A stretch of 64,000 nt of DNA from Bordetella sp. FB-8 (GCF_000382185.1 NZ_KB907784.1:868001-932000), one strand, 5' to 3'. Numbered from the stretch's first letter, positions 1 through 10,787 are shown. Made by a program: numbers and translations. Notes: a model not told the origin generated them from the letters alone.

Positions 1-1
1 A

Positions 2-931
2 ACTTTCGGCGCGATTGCCTCGGGCCTCGCGCGCCATCGCGCCGACATCCGCATGCACGGCGTGCTGGCCAACCACGTCGGCTCGGCGCGTCACGCGCAA
101 ATGCTGCAAGAGGGCATGCCCGGCGATATCCGCTGGCTGGGCGGACTGCCTCCATCGGACCGCATAGCCCTGCCCACGCGGCATCTGGGCCTGCATCAAC
201 CAGGAGAAATAGACCAACTGGATATGCGCATCGCCTTCACCGCGCAGGCACTGGCCGATACCTTGCTGGCCGAACTGCCGGCGCCGGTCGTCTTCGAGCC
301 TGCGCCCGCGCGTGCGCTACCCAGATTGCTCGAGGACATGCGCATCGCCATCGCGCGCGACGATGCCTTTTCTTTCATCTATCCGGCCAATGTCCGCCTG
401 CTGGAATCGCTCGGCGCCCAAGTCGAATTTTTCTCGCCGCTGGCGGACGAACCCCTGCCCGTTGGCACCGATGCGCTGTATCTGCCGGGCGGCTACCCCG
501 AGCTGCACGCGGCCGCCCTCGCCGGCAATTCGACCAGTGCGCGCAGCATACGCAGCCATGCCGGAGCGGGCAGGCCCATCCTGGCCGAATGCGGCGGCAT
601 GCTCTATTTGCTCGATAGCTTGACCGACACGCAAGGAACGACGACACCCATGCTCGGCCTACTGACCGGCCATGCAACGATGCGCGGGCGGCTCGCCTCG
701 CTCGGCATGCAGGCCCTGGAGACGAAACAGGGCCGTCTGGCCGGGCACGCATTCCATTACTCGAGCATGACCACGCCGCTGACGCCGGCCGCGCATGCCT
801 TGCGTGCCAGGGATGGCGCGCTGGGTGAGCCGATCTATCGCTCGGGCTCTGTCGTGGCCACCTATATGCATGGCTACTGGCCATCGAACCCCACCCTGAC
901 GGCGGCGCTATTTCACGGCACAGCCTTTTGA
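2..931 (+). CDS. cobB: Cobyrinic acid a,c-diamide synthase, C-terminal part (5' end outside the window)
   Basis: This glutamine- and ATP-dependent enzyme amidates the a and c side chains of hydrogenobyrinic acid, the step before cobalt insertion in the aerobic B12 pathway. The reading frame is open from base 2, so the N-terminal ATP-binding part begins before the window; 309 residues are visible. The C-terminal class I glutamine amidotransferase-like domain shows YLPGGYPEL, the nucleophile-type motif ECGGMLYL and a late TYMHGYW histidine motif. All fit the CobB/CbiA family. It converges on cobF, 85 bp downstream. Identification is firm; only the start is missing. Confidence 0.93.
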   Translation, partial: TFGAIASGLARHRADIRMHGVLANHVGSARHAQMLQEGMPGDIRWLGGLPPSDRIALPTRHLGLHQPGEIDQLDMRIAFTAQALADTLLAELPAPVVFEPAPARALPRLLEDMRIAIARDDAFSFIYPANVRLLESLGAQVEFFSPLADEPLPVGTDALYLPGGYPELHAAALAGNSTSARSIRSHAGAGRPILAECGGMLYLLDSLTDTQGTTTPMLGLLTGHATMRGRLASLGMQALETKQGRLAGHAFHYSSMTTPLTPAAHALRARDGALGEPIYRSGSVVATYMHGYWPSNPTLTAALFHGTAF

Positions 932-1016
932 CGAATGCGGGGGTGCGGCAGTCTGGCGCGCCGCAAAGACGGACGGACATCGCGCATGCCCCGGCGCCGG
1001 GAGGGGCGCTCAACGA

Positions 1017-1784
1017 TCACTCTGCGGTTCTGCCGCCGCGCTTGAGCAGATAGGTGTCCATGATCCAGCCGTGGCGCTCGCGGGCCTGGGCGCGCAGGCG
1101 CTCGATATCGTCTTGCACCTCGCTCAGCCTGCCCGCCACGAGGATCTCGTCCGGCGTGCCGACGTAGGCGCCCCAGTAGATATCGACATCGCCCTGCACC
1201 TTGCGAAAGGCATTCTGCGCATCGAGCATCACGACAACGCTGTCGACCTTTTCCGGAAAACCATCGGCGATTCCCCGGCCATTGGTGATCTGAACGGACC
1301 GGCCTATCGAATTGAGCGCGATCCGGTGCTTGGCCGCGAGCGCCTGCACGCTGCTGATGCCTGGCACGACCTCGTATTCGAAGGCATGGCGGCCGGCCTG
1401 GGAAATGGCGCCGACGATCCGCATCGTGCTGTCATAGAGCGCCGGGTCGCCCCAGACGAGGAAGGCACCGCACTGCCCATCGGACAGTTCCTCTTCGATC
1501 AGGCGTTCGAAGATCCTCTGTTTCTCGCGGTTCAACGCCTCGACGGCGCCCGTGTAATCATCCGTATCGCGGCGGCGCTCCGGGCTCGCGCTCTCGACGA
1601 TACGGTAGTGCCTGTCCTTGACGTACCGCTCGATGATGTCCTTGCGCAAGGCGACGAGCTGAGCCTTGGCGGCCCCCTTGTCCATCACGAAGAACACATC
1701 CGCTCGATTGAGCGCATTGATGGCCTGGACGGTCAGATATTCCGGATCGCCGGCGCCAATACCAACGATCAATAGCTTTTTCAT
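1017..1784 (-). CDS. cobF: Precorrin-6A synthase (deacetylating) CobF
   Basis: CobF is a SAM-dependent methyltransferase that methylates C1 of precorrin-5 and releases acetate. It is found only in the oxygen-dependent pathway, so it marks this cluster as aerobic. The protein is 255 residues with the tetrapyrrole-methylase opening MKKLLIVGIGAGDPEYLTV and further motifs FLVWGDPALYDS and YEVVPGISSVQAL. An open frame extends 74 codons upstream, but family similarity begins at the ATG at 1784, so that start is chosen. It is divergent from cobP, with 63 bp between the two starts. Confidence 0.95.
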   Translation of the reverse strand: MKKLLIVGIGAGDPEYLTVQAINALNRADVFFVMDKGAAKAQLVALRKDIIERYVKDRHYRIVESASPERRRDTDDYTGAVEALNREKQRIFERLIEEELSDGQCGAFLVWGDPALYDSTMRIVGAISQAGRHAFEYEVVPGISSVQALAAKHRIALNSIGRSVQITNGRGIADGFPEKVDSVVVMLDAQNAFRKVQGDVDIYWGAYVGTPDEILVAGRLSEVQDDIERLRAQARERHGWIMDTYLLKRGGRTAE

Positions 1785-1847
1785 CTGCGTGCTCCCGATG
1801 CATTGGAGATATGCCGGCAGTCTACCCTCGGCCGCTACAATCCATGC

Positions 1848-2387
1848 ATGGGCAATACGAACCTGACCTTTGTCACGGGTGGCGCCCGTTCCGGCAAAAG
1901 CGCCTATGCGGAAAGACTGGCGGCCGCGAGCGGAATGGCCGTCACCTATATCGCGACGGCACGGCAGCATGATGATGTCGAATTTTCCGCGCGCATCGCC
2001 TTGCATCGCGCCAGGCGGCCCAGTCAGTGGGACCTGGTGGAGGAGTCCGTCGACCTGGCCACAGCGCTGCGACGCACGGCCGCGCCGCAGCGCTGCGTGC
2101 TGATCGATTGCCTGACGCTGTGGCTGGCCAATCTGCTGTTTCCGGTCGGGGAGGAAGTCGGGTCGCCCGACGCGTCCGCCCGGATCGAGGCGTTCCTGTC
2201 TGCCTGTGAAAAAGCGGCGGGCAAGATCATCGTCGTGAGCAACGAAATCGGGATGGGCATCGTGCCGCTGGGCGCCCAGACGCGACGCTATGTCGACGAG
2301 CTCGGCAGGTTGAACCAGCGCGTGGCCGCTCAGGCTGGCGTAGCCACGCTCATGGCCGCCGGGCTGCCGCTGCAGCTGAAGCCATAG
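1848..2387 (+). CDS. cobP: Adenosylcobinamide kinase / adenosylcobinamide-phosphate guanylyltransferase
   Basis: This bifunctional enzyme phosphorylates adenosylcobinamide and then forms GDP-cobinamide during nucleotide-loop assembly. The 179-residue protein has the P-loop GGARSGKS near the N-terminus and the segment IALHRARRPSQWDLVEE, whose His is the expected guanylylated residue in the CobU/CobP family. The ATG at 1848 is preferred over an upstream in-frame ATG at 1803, because the family normally starts just before the P-loop. It is the only late-pathway (nucleotide loop) gene visible here and lies on the opposite strand to cobF and cobM. Confidence 0.93.
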   Translation: MGNTNLTFVTGGARSGKSAYAERLAAASGMAVTYIATARQHDDVEFSARIALHRARRPSQWDLVEESVDLATALRRTAAPQRCVLIDCLTLWLANLLFPVGEEVGSPDASARIEAFLSACEKAAGKIIVVSNEIGMGIVPLGAQTRRYVDELGRLNQRVAAQAGVATLMAAGLPLQLKP

Positions 2388-2402
2388 CGTCGGAATACCC
2401 GC

Positions 2403-3131
2403 CTAAGGCGCCGGCGCGTACAGGAACGAATCGGCAAAGCCCTCGGCCGCCAGCACGCGGCCCACAATGACCAAGGCGGTGCGCTCGATGTCGGTCCGGG
2501 CGATCTTGACCGCGATGTCGGCCAGCGTACCCGTGATCCGTTCTTGATCGGGCCAGCTTGCGCGATACACGACGGCCACCGGGCAGTCGTCGCCATAGTG
2601 CGGGCGCAGTTCCTCCACAATGCGCGCCAGGTGCCTGACCCCCAGGTGAATCGCCATCGTCGCGCGATGGCTGGCCAATTCGGCCAGCGCCTCGCCTTGC
2701 GGCATGACCGTCCTCGTGGCGTAGCGGGTCAGAATCAGCGTCTGCGAGACGCCGGGCAGCGTCAGTTCGCAACCGAGCGCCGCGGCGCAAGCCGACGCGG
2801 CGGTAACGCCGGGTACGATCTCGTAGGGAATGCCCCGCGCACGCAGGCGGCGTATCTGCTCGCCGATCGCCCCGAACAATGAGGGATCGCCCGAATGCAC
2901 GCGGGCGACATCCTGTCCTTGGGCATGGGCGTCGGCCAGCAACCGGACGATGGTGTCGAGGTCGAGGTCGGCGGTATTGACGATGCGCTCGGCCTGGTTG
3001 CCTGCCAGCACGGCGATGGGGACCAGCGACCCGGCATAGAGGATCACTGGACAACGGCGAATGAGGCGCTGCCCTTTCACGGTGATCAGCTCCGGATCGC
3101 CAGGTCCCGCACCGATGAAGAAAACCGTCAT
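2403..3131 (-). CDS. cobM: Precorrin-4 C11-methyltransferase CobM
   Basis: CobM transfers a methyl group from SAM to C11 of precorrin-4. The 242-residue protein starts with FFIGAGPGDPELITVKG, carries HSGDPSLFGAIGEQ and EIVPGVTAASACAAALG, and ends near its usual family length. The ATG at 3131 overlaps the cobK stop as ATGA, implying translational coupling in a cobL-cobK-cobM run on the minus strand. An ATG four codons upstream is possible but would break the overlap pattern used by this cluster. Confidence 0.95.
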   Translation of the reverse strand: MTVFFIGAGPGDPELITVKGQRLIRRCPVILYAGSLVPIAVLAGNQAERIVNTADLDLDTIVRLLADAHAQGQDVARVHSGDPSLFGAIGEQIRRLRARGIPYEIVPGVTAASACAAALGCELTLPGVSQTLILTRYATRTVMPQGEALAELASHRATMAIHLGVRHLARIVEELRPHYGDDCPVAVVYRASWPDQERITGTLADIAVKIARTDIERTALVIVGRVLAAEGFADSFLYAPAP

Positions 3132-3883
3132 GTCCGGCCCCATCGCGGCGCATCAGCCGCGGCACGCAGCGCATCGATCGCATCGAGCACGGCGCAGACG
3201 GCCTCGAACGTTCTGTCCGCAACCGGCAAAGCCGGGCGCCGCGTCATGATGACGGGCAGGCCGCGTGCACGGGCGACATCCAGCTTCGCCTCGGTCGCCT
3301 GGCCGCCGCTGTTTTTGCTGACCAGCACGTCGAACCGTCCTTCTTCGAAAAAAACCTGCTCGGCTTCATACGTGAACGGCCCGCGCGCGCCGACCACGCG
3401 GGCCCGCCTATGGCCGGGATGATCGTCCAGGCAACGCACCGTCCAGAATTGGTGCGCGGCAATCTCGTCCAGATGGGCCAGAGGCTCGCGCCCCAGGGTA
3501 AACAGCGGCCGCGCGAAAGCCGACAGCGCGGCGCGGATTGCGGCCCAATCGTCGACAATGCGCCAATCGTCGCCCGGTTGCGGACTCCACGGCTGACGTC
3601 GCAGCGCCCACAGCGGCACGCCGGCACTCGCACCGGCAGTTGCCGCATTCGCGCTGATCTGCGCGGCATACGGGTGCGTCGCGTCGAAGACCAGCGCAAT
3701 GCCTTGTGCCTGAACATACGCCGCCAAGCCCTTCGCGCCGCCAAAACCGCCCACGCGGACCTGGCAAGCGAGATCGCCCGGCACCTTGCCCAACCCGGCA
3801 AGGCTGTAGACGTCACGCGGCCCGAGGCGGCGAGCGATCTTCAGGGCGTCGCCCGTGCCTCCCAGGAGCAAGATGCGCATCAT
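3128..3883 (-). CDS. cobK: Precorrin-6A reductase CobK
   Basis: CobK is the NADPH-dependent reductase that converts precorrin-6A to precorrin-6B. The 251-residue protein starts [20 protein letters not shown], the nucleotide-binding loop typical of CobK/CbiJ. It continues with [15 protein letters not shown] and [17 protein letters not shown], both characteristic of the family. The start at 3883 overlaps the cobL stop (ATGA), and the stop overlaps the cobM start in the same way. An upstream in-frame extension to 4312 is only the shadow of cobL. Confidence 0.94.
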   Translation of the reverse strand: MMRILLLGGTGDALKIARRLGPRDVYSLAGLGKVPGDLACQVRVGGFGGAKGLAAYVQAQGIALVFDATHPYAAQISANAATAGASAGVPLWALRRQPWSPQPGDDWRIVDDWAAIRAALSAFARPLFTLGREPLAHLDEIAAHQFWTVRCLDDHPGHRRARVVGARGPFTYEAEQVFFEEGRFDVLVSKNSGGQATEAKLDVARARGLPVIMTRRPALPVADRTFEAVCAVLDAIDALRAAADAPRWGRT

Positions 3884-5100
3884 GCGGATTTGGTGACGTC
3901 GAGCAAAGTGATCGGGAGGGCCGGCCGCCACGTATCGAATCCGCCCAGCGCCTGGGCTTCGCTGAGCACGACGCGTGTGAGCCTGCCTCCGTGCCGGTCG
4001 CGCCACTGAGCCAATACCGCCTCGCCCTGCAAGGTCACGGCATTGGCGACCAGCCGGCCGCCTGCGCGCAGGCGGGACCAGCACGCCTCCAGCAACCCGG
4101 GCGTGGTTACGCCGCCGCCGACGAAAACCGCGTCGGGAGCCGGCAGGCAGGCCAGCGCATCGGGCGCGCGCCCCGGCACCAATTGCAGGTCCGGCACCCC
4201 CAGGGCATCGCGATTGTGGATGATGAAGGCCTGGCGGGCCGGTTCCGGCTCGATTGCAATGGCGCGGCAGGCCGGATGCGCGCGCATCCATTCGATGCCG
4301 ATGGAGCCGCATCCCGCACCGACATCCCAGAGCAGTTCGCCGGGAATGGGCGCCAGCCGCGCCAGCGTCATCGCGCGCACGTCACGCTTGGTCAGTTGGC
4401 CGTCGTTCCGGAATGCCTCGTCGGGCAAACCCACGGTCAAGGGCTGGGACAGTTCCCGAGGAGCGCGGCACGTCAACGCCACGAGATTGAGCGCGGCGAC
4501 GCCATCCTGGCGCCACGTCTGCGCCGACGCGTCGATCCGGCTTTCGCGCGCACCGCCCAGATTCTCGAAAACACTCATACGCGATGCGCCGAACCCGACC
4601 GCATTCAACAGGCTTGCGATCTCGCGCGGCGTGGCGCCGTCGCGGCTGAGCACAAGCAGCCTGGCACCGTCGCGCAGATAGGCATTTAAGGCGGCAAGCG
4701 GGCGTCCGACCAAGGACAGGCTTTGGACGTCCTGCAGGGACCAACCCATCCTCGCGGCGGCCAGCGATAGCGACGACGGCCCGGAAATCACGCGCAGTTC
4801 CGCGGCGGAAAACGCGCGCGCCAGCGTCGAGCCCACGCCGAACAGCATGGGATCGCCGCTGGCAAGAACGCACACCGGCGTACCGCGCCAGGCATGGATG
4901 GGCGCGATGTCGAAGGGTTTGGGCCAGGCTACGCGCCTGGCGCGCAGCCTGGCCGGCAACATCGCCAGATGCCGCGCGCCGCCGACCACGACTTCGGCGT
5001 CAAAGAGGGCTCGCCGCGCGCCACGACCCAATCCGGCAAAACCGTCTTCGCCTATCCCCACCACGGTCAGCCAAGGCAGGATCGCATCCTGGATCGTCAT
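3880..5100 (-). CDS. cobL: Precorrin-6Y C5,15-methyltransferase (decarboxylating) CobL
   Basis: CobL methylates C5 and C15 of precorrin-6B and decarboxylates the acetate side chain at C12. The 406-residue protein is the usual two-domain form. The N-terminal CbiE-like domain opens [16 protein letters not shown] and runs to about residue 200. The C-terminal CbiT-like SAM domain carries [17 protein letters not shown]. It heads the minus-strand cobL-cobK-cobM unit and is divergent from the cobG-cobH fusion across about 90 bp of AT-rich DNA that probably holds promoters for both. Confidence 0.95.
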   Translation of the reverse strand: MTIQDAILPWLTVVGIGEDGFAGLGRGARRALFDAEVVVGGARHLAMLPARLRARRVAWPKPFDIAPIHAWRGTPVCVLASGDPMLFGVGSTLARAFSAAELRVISGPSSLSLAAARMGWSLQDVQSLSLVGRPLAALNAYLRDGARLLVLSRDGATPREIASLLNAVGFGASRMSVFENLGGARESRIDASAQTWRQDGVAALNLVALTCRAPRELSQPLTVGLPDEAFRNDGQLTKRDVRAMTLARLAPIPGELLWDVGAGCGSIGIEWMRAHPACRAIAIEPEPARQAFIIHNRDALGVPDLQLVPGRAPDALACLPAPDAVFVGGGVTTPGLLEACWSRLRAGGRLVANAVTLQGEAVLAQWRDRHGGRLTRVVLSEAQALGGFDTWRPALPITLLDVTKSA

Positions 5101-5191
5101 CTTTTACCCGCTTTTTAAAGCCTTTTTACGGCTTTTTGCGATAAGAAAAAAGGCATAATACCGCCTTGCCGATACCGTTCGTATCAGACCC

Positions 5192-7141
5192 TTGCTTGCC
5201 TTCCCTCGGCCATCCGCCTGCCCCGCCCTGTCGCGCATCGTTGCCGCGCACGATGGCGGGCTGTGCCGCGTCAAATTGCCGGGCGGCGTTCTGCAGGCGA
5301 GCCAGGCCCTGGCCATCGCCGAGGCGGTCAAGGCCCATGCAGCCGGCCTCGAACTGACCAACCGGGCCAACTTTCAGATACGCGGCATCAAGCCGGGACA
5401 CGAAACGGCGATCACCGCGCAATTGCTGGCCGCCGGTCTGGGGCCGCGGGGGCAGCAGCCTTGCGCGCAGCAGGCCCTGGTGGCCGATGACGTGCGCAAC
5501 CTGATGCTCAGCCCCAGCGCCGGCCGGGATGCCTACGCGCTGCACGATACGGAACCGCTTGCACTGGCGATGCTCGCGCTGCTGCAGAACGAACCCGAAT
5601 TCGCGGCCCTTTCACCCAAGTTCTCCATTTTGCTCGATGGCGGCGAACGCCTGGCGGAACTCGAGCACCCGCACGATCTCTGGTTTGCGGCGATGGGGCC
5701 GCAAGACAGCGACGAGGCCTGGTTTGCGCTCGGACTGGCCGGCCAACCCGCGCGCATGCCCGGCAGCGCCCTGGCCGCGGTGCGCGCGCGCGATGTTCCC
5801 GCCCTGGCACATGCCCTGCTGCTGACGTTCATCGCACTGGCTGGCACGGACCAGAAACGCATGCGCGACCTGCTCGCCACACGGGATGCACAGACCGTCA
5901 TCGGGCATGCCGCCGCGAAATCCGGCCTGGCGCTGCGCCAGGACGCCCGGGTCCTGTCATGGCGCCGTCCGGCGGCCGAGCCCGACCGCCGCTTCGGCGC
6001 GCATGCGCAGCGCCAGCCCGGGCTGTGGCATGTCGGCGGGCAACCGCCGCTGGGCCGCCTCGACACGGCGACGCTGCGCGATCTGGCGGGGCTGGCTCAT
6101 GAGCACGCGCAAGGCGCATTGCGCGCCACGCCATGGCAAGGCCTACTTATTACCGATGTTCCCGAGGACTGCCTGGCGCATGTCGAGAGCGGATTGCGCC
6201 GCCTGGGCTTCATACTGGATGCGCGCGCGCCGCTAGGCAGATTGGTCGCCTGCGCCGGCTCGGCCGGATGCGCAAAGGGCCGGGCCGACACGAAAGCCGA
6301 TGCGCTCAAGCTGGCGCAATGCCTGCCCGAAGCCATGCCCCCGACGCATCTGAGCGGATGCGAGCGATCGTGCGCCATGGCGAGCTGCGCCCCCCATACG
6401 CTGCTCGCGACGGCGCCAGGGCGCTACGATCTGTACCGGCGCATGCACGGCGGGACATCCCGCTTCGGTTCGTGCATCGGGAAACACCTGACTATTGAAG
6501 AGGCTGCCCACCACATGATCGACTACGTCCGCGACGGACAGGCCATCTATCGCCAGTCGTTCGAAACAATCCGCGCCGAAGCGGATCTGTCCCAAATCCC
6601 CGCGGACCTGGAAAAACTCGCAGTGCGCGTCATCCATGCCTGCGGCATGACCGATATCGCGCAAGCGCTGCGGTTTTCCCCAGGCGCCGGCGCGGCCGGC
6701 CGAGCGGCCCTGCTGCGCGGTTCGCCCATTCTTTGCGATGCGCGGATGGTGGCTGAAGGCATCACGCGCGCCCGGCTGCCGGCATCGAACGAAGTGATCT
6801 GCACGCTCTCCGATCCGTGCGTGCCGGATCTGGCACGCACGCTCGGCAACACGCGTTCGGCGGCCGCCCTGGAACTCTGGCGCCCCTGGCTGGAAGGCAG
6901 CGTCGTGGCAATAGGCAATGCGCCGACCGCGCTCTTTTACCTGCTGGACATGATCGCTCAAGGCGCGCCGCGCCCCGCGCTGATACTCGGCTTTCCCGTT
7001 GGCTTCGTCGGCGCGGCCGAATCGAAAGCCATGTTGGTCGAAACCAGCCATGGCGTACCTTTTGTGACCATAGAAGGCCGAAGGGGTGGCAGCGCAATGG
7101 TGGCCGCGGCCGTCAACGCGCTGGCATCGGATGCGGAATGA
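5192..7141 (+). CDS. cobG: Fusion of precorrin-3B synthase (CobG) and precorrin-8X methylmutase (CobH)
   Basis: The first ~430 residues match CobG, the oxygen-using Fe-S monooxygenase that makes precorrin-3B. Evidence is the nitrite/sulfite-reductase-like [11 protein letters not shown] segment and clustered cysteines at roughly residues 349-395 ([22 protein letters not shown]). From about residue 440 the protein is CobH, which moves the C11 methyl to C12 to give hydrogenobyrinate. [13 protein letters not shown] contains the expected catalytic His (residue ~482), followed by [14 protein letters not shown] and [16 protein letters not shown]. The frame opens after a stop at 5156-5158 and has no ATG or GTG near the homology, so a TTG at 5192 is used; the exact start is uncertain. 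The stop overlaps the cobI start. Confidence 0.9.
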   Translation: MLAFPRPSACPALSRIVAAHDGGLCRVKLPGGVLQASQALAIAEAVKAHAAGLELTNRANFQIRGIKPGHETAITAQLLAAGLGPRGQQPCAQQALVADDVRNLMLSPSAGRDAYALHDTEPLALAMLALLQNEPEFAALSPKFSILLDGGERLAELEHPHDLWFAAMGPQDSDEAWFALGLAGQPARMPGSALAAVRARDVPALAHALLLTFIALAGTDQKRMRDLLATRDAQTVIGHAAAKSGLALRQDARVLSWRRPAAEPDRRFGAHAQRQPGLWHVGGQPPLGRLDTATLRDLAGLAHEHAQGALRATPWQGLLITDVPEDCLAHVESGLRRLGFILDARAPLGRLVACAGSAGCAKGRADTKADALKLAQCLPEAMPPTHLSGCERSCAMASCAPHTLLATAPGRYDLYRRMHGGTSRFGSCIGKHLTIEEAAHHMIDYVRDGQAIYRQSFETIRAEADLSQIPADLEKLAVRVIHACGMTDIAQALRFSPGAGAAGRAALLRGSPILCDARMVAEGITRARLPASNEVICTLSDPCVPDLARTLGNTRSAAALELWRPWLEGSVVAIGNAPTALFYLLDMIAQGAPRPALILGFPVGFVGAAESKAMLVETSHGVPFVTIEGRRGGSAMVAAAVNALASDAE

Positions 7142-7872
7142 CAAAAAACACCGGACGCCTCTACGGCATCGGCGTGGGCCCCGGCGACCCGGAGCTGCTC
7201 ACCCTCAAAGCGCTGCGGCTGCTCAAGGCCTCGCCCGTGGTGGCCTACTTTGTCGCCAAGGGCAAGAAAGGCAACGCGTTCAGCATCATCGAACCGCATC
7301 TGTCCGACGCGCAGACCAGGCTTGCTCTGGTCTACCCGGTGACCACCGAGGCGCTGGAGCCGCCTCTTTCCTACGAAGCCGTCATCGCCGACTTTTACGA
7401 CAGCGTATCGGCCCTGATCGGCGAACACCTGAAGGCCGGCAAGGACGTTGCGGTTGTCTGCGAGGGCGATCCCTTCTTCTACGGCTCGTACATGTATCTT
7501 CACGACCGGCTGGCCGGCACATTTGCGGTGGAAGTCATTCCGGGCGTGTGTTCGATGCTGGGCGGCACGGCAGTGCTGGGCACGCCGCTGGTCTACCGCA
7601 ACCAGAGCCTGACCGTCCTTTCAGGCGTCATGCCTGCCGACGAACTCAAGCGCAAGCTGGCCGACACCGACGCCGCGGTGGTCATGAAGCTGGGGCGGCA
7701 TTTCGAAAAAGTGCGCCGCGTGCTGGATGAACTGGGCCTGGCCGAACGTGCGCTGTACGTCGAGCGGGCCACCATGCCGAATCAGCGCATCGTCCCGCTT
7801 GCCGAGGTCGACCCCATGGCTTCGCCCTATTTTTCACTGCTCGTGGTGCCGGGGAAAAAATGGCAGGGCTAA
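7138..7872 (+). CDS. cobI: Precorrin-2 C20-methyltransferase CobI
   Basis: CobI methylates C20 of precorrin-2, the first dedicated corrin step after uroporphyrinogen methylation. The 244-residue protein shows [20 protein letters not shown] at the N-terminus, [15 protein letters not shown] and [16 protein letters not shown], all standard for the family. The ATG at 7138 overlaps the preceding stop as ATGA, and the 3' end overlaps cbiG-cobJ by 13 bases, so cobGH-cobI-cobJ reads as one coupled operon on the plus strand. Confidence 0.95.
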   Translation: MTKNTGRLYGIGVGPGDPELLTLKALRLLKASPVVAYFVAKGKKGNAFSIIEPHLSDAQTRLALVYPVTTEALEPPLSYEAVIADFYDSVSALIGEHLKAGKDVAVVCEGDPFFYGSYMYLHDRLAGTFAVEVIPGVCSMLGGTAVLGTPLVYRNQSLTVLSGVMPADELKRKLADTDAAVVMKLGRHFEKVRRVLDELGLAERALYVERATMPNQRIVPLAEVDPMASPYFSLLVVPGKKWQG

Positions 7873-9575
7873 CCTCGCCGGCCCCCGCGATAATCATCCT
7901 GGGATCCGGCGCGCTTGCGACCGCGCGCCGGATTCAGGCCGCGCTCCCGGCATCGCGGGTGCACGGATTGAGGGCGCGCACCGAAGGCCAGGCGGACGTC
8001 GCCTTCGAACGGACCGGCCAACACCTGCAGGAACTGTACAAGTGCGGCACGCCTATCGTGGCCCTGTGCGCGGCGGGCATCGTGATCCGCTGCGTGGCGC
8101 CCATGCTGGCCGACAAGGGCCTGGAGCCTCCCATCGTGGCGGTTGCGCAAGACGCAAGCGCCGTCGTGCCCTTGCTTGGAGGCACGGCGGGCGTCAACGC
8201 GCTGGCCCGGCAAATCGCGCAGGCACTGGGTGTCGCGCCGGCCATCACGACCAGCGGCGAACTGCGCTTTGGCACCTGTCTGCTGGACCCGCCCGAAGGC
8301 TATGTGCTCGCGGACATCGAGCAGGGCAAGCATTTCGTGTCCGATCTACTGGCGGGCCAGCGCGTCCGCCTAGAAGGCCACGCGCCTTGGCTGGACGATG
8401 CCGATATCCCGCAAGCCGCATCGGCCAGACTCGCGATCCGCGTCACGCCGTTCGCATCGGATAGGCATCGCGACGAATTGCTCATCCATCCGCGCAGCGT
8501 CGTCGCCGGGCTTGGCGGCGCCGCCGGCGCCGAGCACGTGCTGGAAGCGCTCGCCGACCACGAGCTTTCCCCGCTGTCGCTTGCGCTTCTTCTGGCCCCT
8601 GCCGCGAACATGGGCGATCCGCGGATCGCACGGGTCGCCGACACGCTGGGGGTGCCGCTGCGCTTTGCCGACCATGAGGCGCAAGAACCGGCGCAATGGC
8701 TGCTTGCCGCACCAGACCTGGCTCACGATGTCCGCGTACATGAAAATGGCGTCGCGCTCGCGCTGGCACCGCATCCCGTCATCCCAGAGCGCATCGGCCG
8801 CGCCCGCGGTCGCCTGACCGTCGTCGGCTTGGGGCCGGGCAGCGCGGGGCTGATGGTGCCCGACGCCCGAAAGGCGCTGGACGAGGCCAGCGACATCCTC
8901 GGCTACGAAACCTATATCCGCATGGCCGGGCCTTTGCGCGCCGACCAGCGGCAGCATGCCAGCGACAACCGCGAGGAACTTCAGCGCGCCCGCCATGCCT
9001 TCGAACTGGCCAGCGAGGGCCGGCGCGTCGTCGTCGTCTCTTCCGGCGACCCGGGCATCTTCGCCATGGCTGCGGCGGTACTTGAGGCGCTCGATACAGA
9101 CGGCCACGCGCGGTGGAGGCAGGTCGACCTGCGCATCGTGCCGGGAGTATCGGCGGCCATGGCCACCGCCGCGCAGGCGGGCGCGCCGCTCGGCCACGAT
9201 TTCTGCATGCTGTCGCTGTCGGACAACCTCAAGCCGTGGCACATCATCCGCGAGCGCTTGCAGCACGCCGCGCAGGCTGATCTGGTGATGGCCTTCTACA
9301 ACCCGATATCGCGCGCGCGGCCGTGGCAGCTCGACCATGCGCTGGACATCGTGCGCAACTGGCGGACACCGGCCACCCCCGTGGTGCTGGGCCGGGATAT
9401 CGGCCGCCCGGGCGCCAAACTCACGACGACGACGCTGGGCGAGCTGCGTTCGGACCAGGTGGACATGCGCACCGTGGTGATCGTCGGCTCATCCACCACG
9501 CGCGGCGTGCAGGGCGGCCCGCAGGGCGAATGGATCTACACCCCGCGCTGGTACGCGGCGCCGGACCCCGGCTAG
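7860..9575 (+). CDS. cobJ: CbiG/CobE-like domain fused to precorrin-3B C17-methyltransferase (CobJ)
   Basis: CobJ carries out the C17 methylation coupled to ring contraction. In this 571-residue protein the CobJ methylase occupies roughly residues 318-571, starting [18 protein letters not shown], with [13 protein letters not shown] and [16 protein letters not shown]. The first ~310 residues resemble Cbi[21 protein letters not shown] and [17 protein letters not shown], then a CobE-like segment near residues 195-290 ([16 protein letters not shown]). CbiG is the lactone-opening enzyme of the anaerobic route, so its presence beside CobG is unexpected from pathway logic, though CbiG-CobJ fusions are known in proteobacteria. 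The start at 7860 overlaps cobI. Confidence 0.93.
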   Translation: MAGLTSPAPAIIILGSGALATARRIQAALPASRVHGLRARTEGQADVAFERTGQHLQELYKCGTPIVALCAAGIVIRCVAPMLADKGLEPPIVAVAQDASAVVPLLGGTAGVNALARQIAQALGVAPAITTSGELRFGTCLLDPPEGYVLADIEQGKHFVSDLLAGQRVRLEGHAPWLDDADIPQAASARLAIRVTPFASDRHRDELLIHPRSVVAGLGGAAGAEHVLEALADHELSPLSLALLLAPAANMGDPRIARVADTLGVPLRFADHEAQEPAQWLLAAPDLAHDVRVHENGVALALAPHPVIPERIGRARGRLTVVGLGPGSAGLMVPDARKALDEASDILGYETYIRMAGPLRADQRQHASDNREELQRARHAFELASEGRRVVVVSSGDPGIFAMAAAVLEALDTDGHARWRQVDLRIVPGVSAAMATAAQAGAPLGHDFCMLSLSDNLKPWHIIRERLQHAAQADLVMAFYNPISRARPWQLDHALDIVRNWRTPATPVVLGRDIGRPGAKLTTTTLGELRSDQVDMRTVVIVGSSTTRGVQGGPQGEWIYTPRWYAAPDPG

Positions 9576-9637
9576 TGTCCTGTCCTATAAGCTCACGGCC
9601 AAAATCAAATTGATGGATTCGCACGCACGGCTAGGCC

Positions 9638-10696
9638 CTAACCGCCCGCGCCGGCTGCACCGAGCTTGTCGTAGCCCTTGGCGCGGTAGATCGCCCACGA
9701 GGCGATCCAGGACGCGGCAAACACCCCGATGATGACGAATCCAAGGTTGTTGAAATTGTCGTTGAGCGATCCGATCGCATCCCAAAACAGGCCCGTGAAC
9801 GGGTACTTGTCGTGCACGATGCCCAGGATCTCGATGCCGCCAATGAGCACGGCGACCAGGACGGACACCAGCGTAATGGTGAGGTTGTAGTAGAGCTTGC
9901 GCACGGGATGAACGAACGCCCAGTCGTAGGCGCCGAGCATGAGGATGCCGTCGGTGGTGTCGATCAATGCCATGCCGGCCGCGAACAAGGCCGGGAACAC
10001 CAATATCGCGCTCATCGACAGGCCGTGCGCCGCCTGCGTGGCGGACATGCCGAGCAGGCTGACCTCAGTCGCGGTATCGAAACCCAGGCCGAACAAAAAG
10101 CCCACCGGAAGCATCCAGGCCGGCGCCGAAACAAGGCGCAACAGCGGACGGAAGATGCGCGCCAGCACCCCACGATCGTTGAGCAGGATATCGAGGTCGT
10201 CGTCGCTGTAGGATTCGCCTCGGCGTACCTTGCCGAACGCGCGCCATACCCCGCGCAGGATGACGATGTTCATGCCTGCGACCAGGAACAGGAAGAGCGC
10301 CGAGACGCTCATGGAGATAAGGCCGCCGATCCCGCGCCAGGCCGCAAGCCTGCTCTCGAGCGCGATGGCCGTGACCGCGACCATCGCGGACACGATCAGC
10401 ACCACGAGCGAATGGCCGAGCGCGAAGAAAAATCCCACCGTCACGGGACGCTGGCCCTCCTGCATGAGCTTGCGGGTAACGTTGTCGATCGCGGCGATAT
10501 GATCCGCGTCGACCGCGTGCCGCAAGCCAAAGCCCCACGCCAGCAGGCCGGCACTCAAGAGCAGCGGCTGCCCGTGAAAGGCCATGAATGCCCATATCCA
10601 GGCGCCGATATTGAACGCGGCCAGCACCGCGTACATGCCACCGACCCGGCGGCGCAACACGCCCGGTGAGGGCCCGAGAGTCAGAATTACGGACAT
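9638..10696 (-). CDS. NiCoT-family nickel/cobalt permease (HoxN/NicT type)
   Basis: This is a predicted inner-membrane transporter of 352 residues with about eight hydrophobic segments. The family signature GLRHAVDADHIAAIDN lies in the second segment, followed by FFALGHSLVV, LGFDTATEVSLLG and GMALIDTTDG, which are the diagnostic NiCoT motifs. The ATG at 10696 is used because the family begins there. Its place inside the cobalamin cluster argues for cobalt uptake feeding CobN, although nickel transport cannot be excluded from sequence. It converges on cobJ with 62 bp between the stops and has its own predicted promoter upstream. Confidence 0.9.
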   Translation of the reverse strand: MSVILTLGPSPGVLRRRVGGMYAVLAAFNIGAWIWAFMAFHGQPLLLSAGLLAWGFGLRHAVDADHIAAIDNVTRKLMQEGQRPVTVGFFFALGHSLVVLIVSAMVAVTAIALESRLAAWRGIGGLISMSVSALFLFLVAGMNIVILRGVWRAFGKVRRGESYSDDDLDILLNDRGVLARIFRPLLRLVSAPAWMLPVGFLFGLGFDTATEVSLLGMSATQAAHGLSMSAILVFPALFAAGMALIDTTDGILMLGAYDWAFVHPVRKLYYNLTITLVSVLVAVLIGGIEILGIVHDKYPFTGLFWDAIGSLNDNFNNLGFVIIGVFAASWIASWAIYRAKGYDKLGAAGAGG

Positions 10697-10787
10697 GGAA
10701 GATTCCTCAGGCCGGTGCCGCACCTACCAGATGCGGCGGTGCCATGGCTGCCTGGGTACCGATCAACGGCAGGCCGGCCGGCGAACA

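Noticed and set aside
9576..9637. Terminator or insertion-sequence end between cobJ and the permease
   Set aside because: No convincing hairpin with a T-run and no recognisable terminal inverted repeat was found in these 62 bp.
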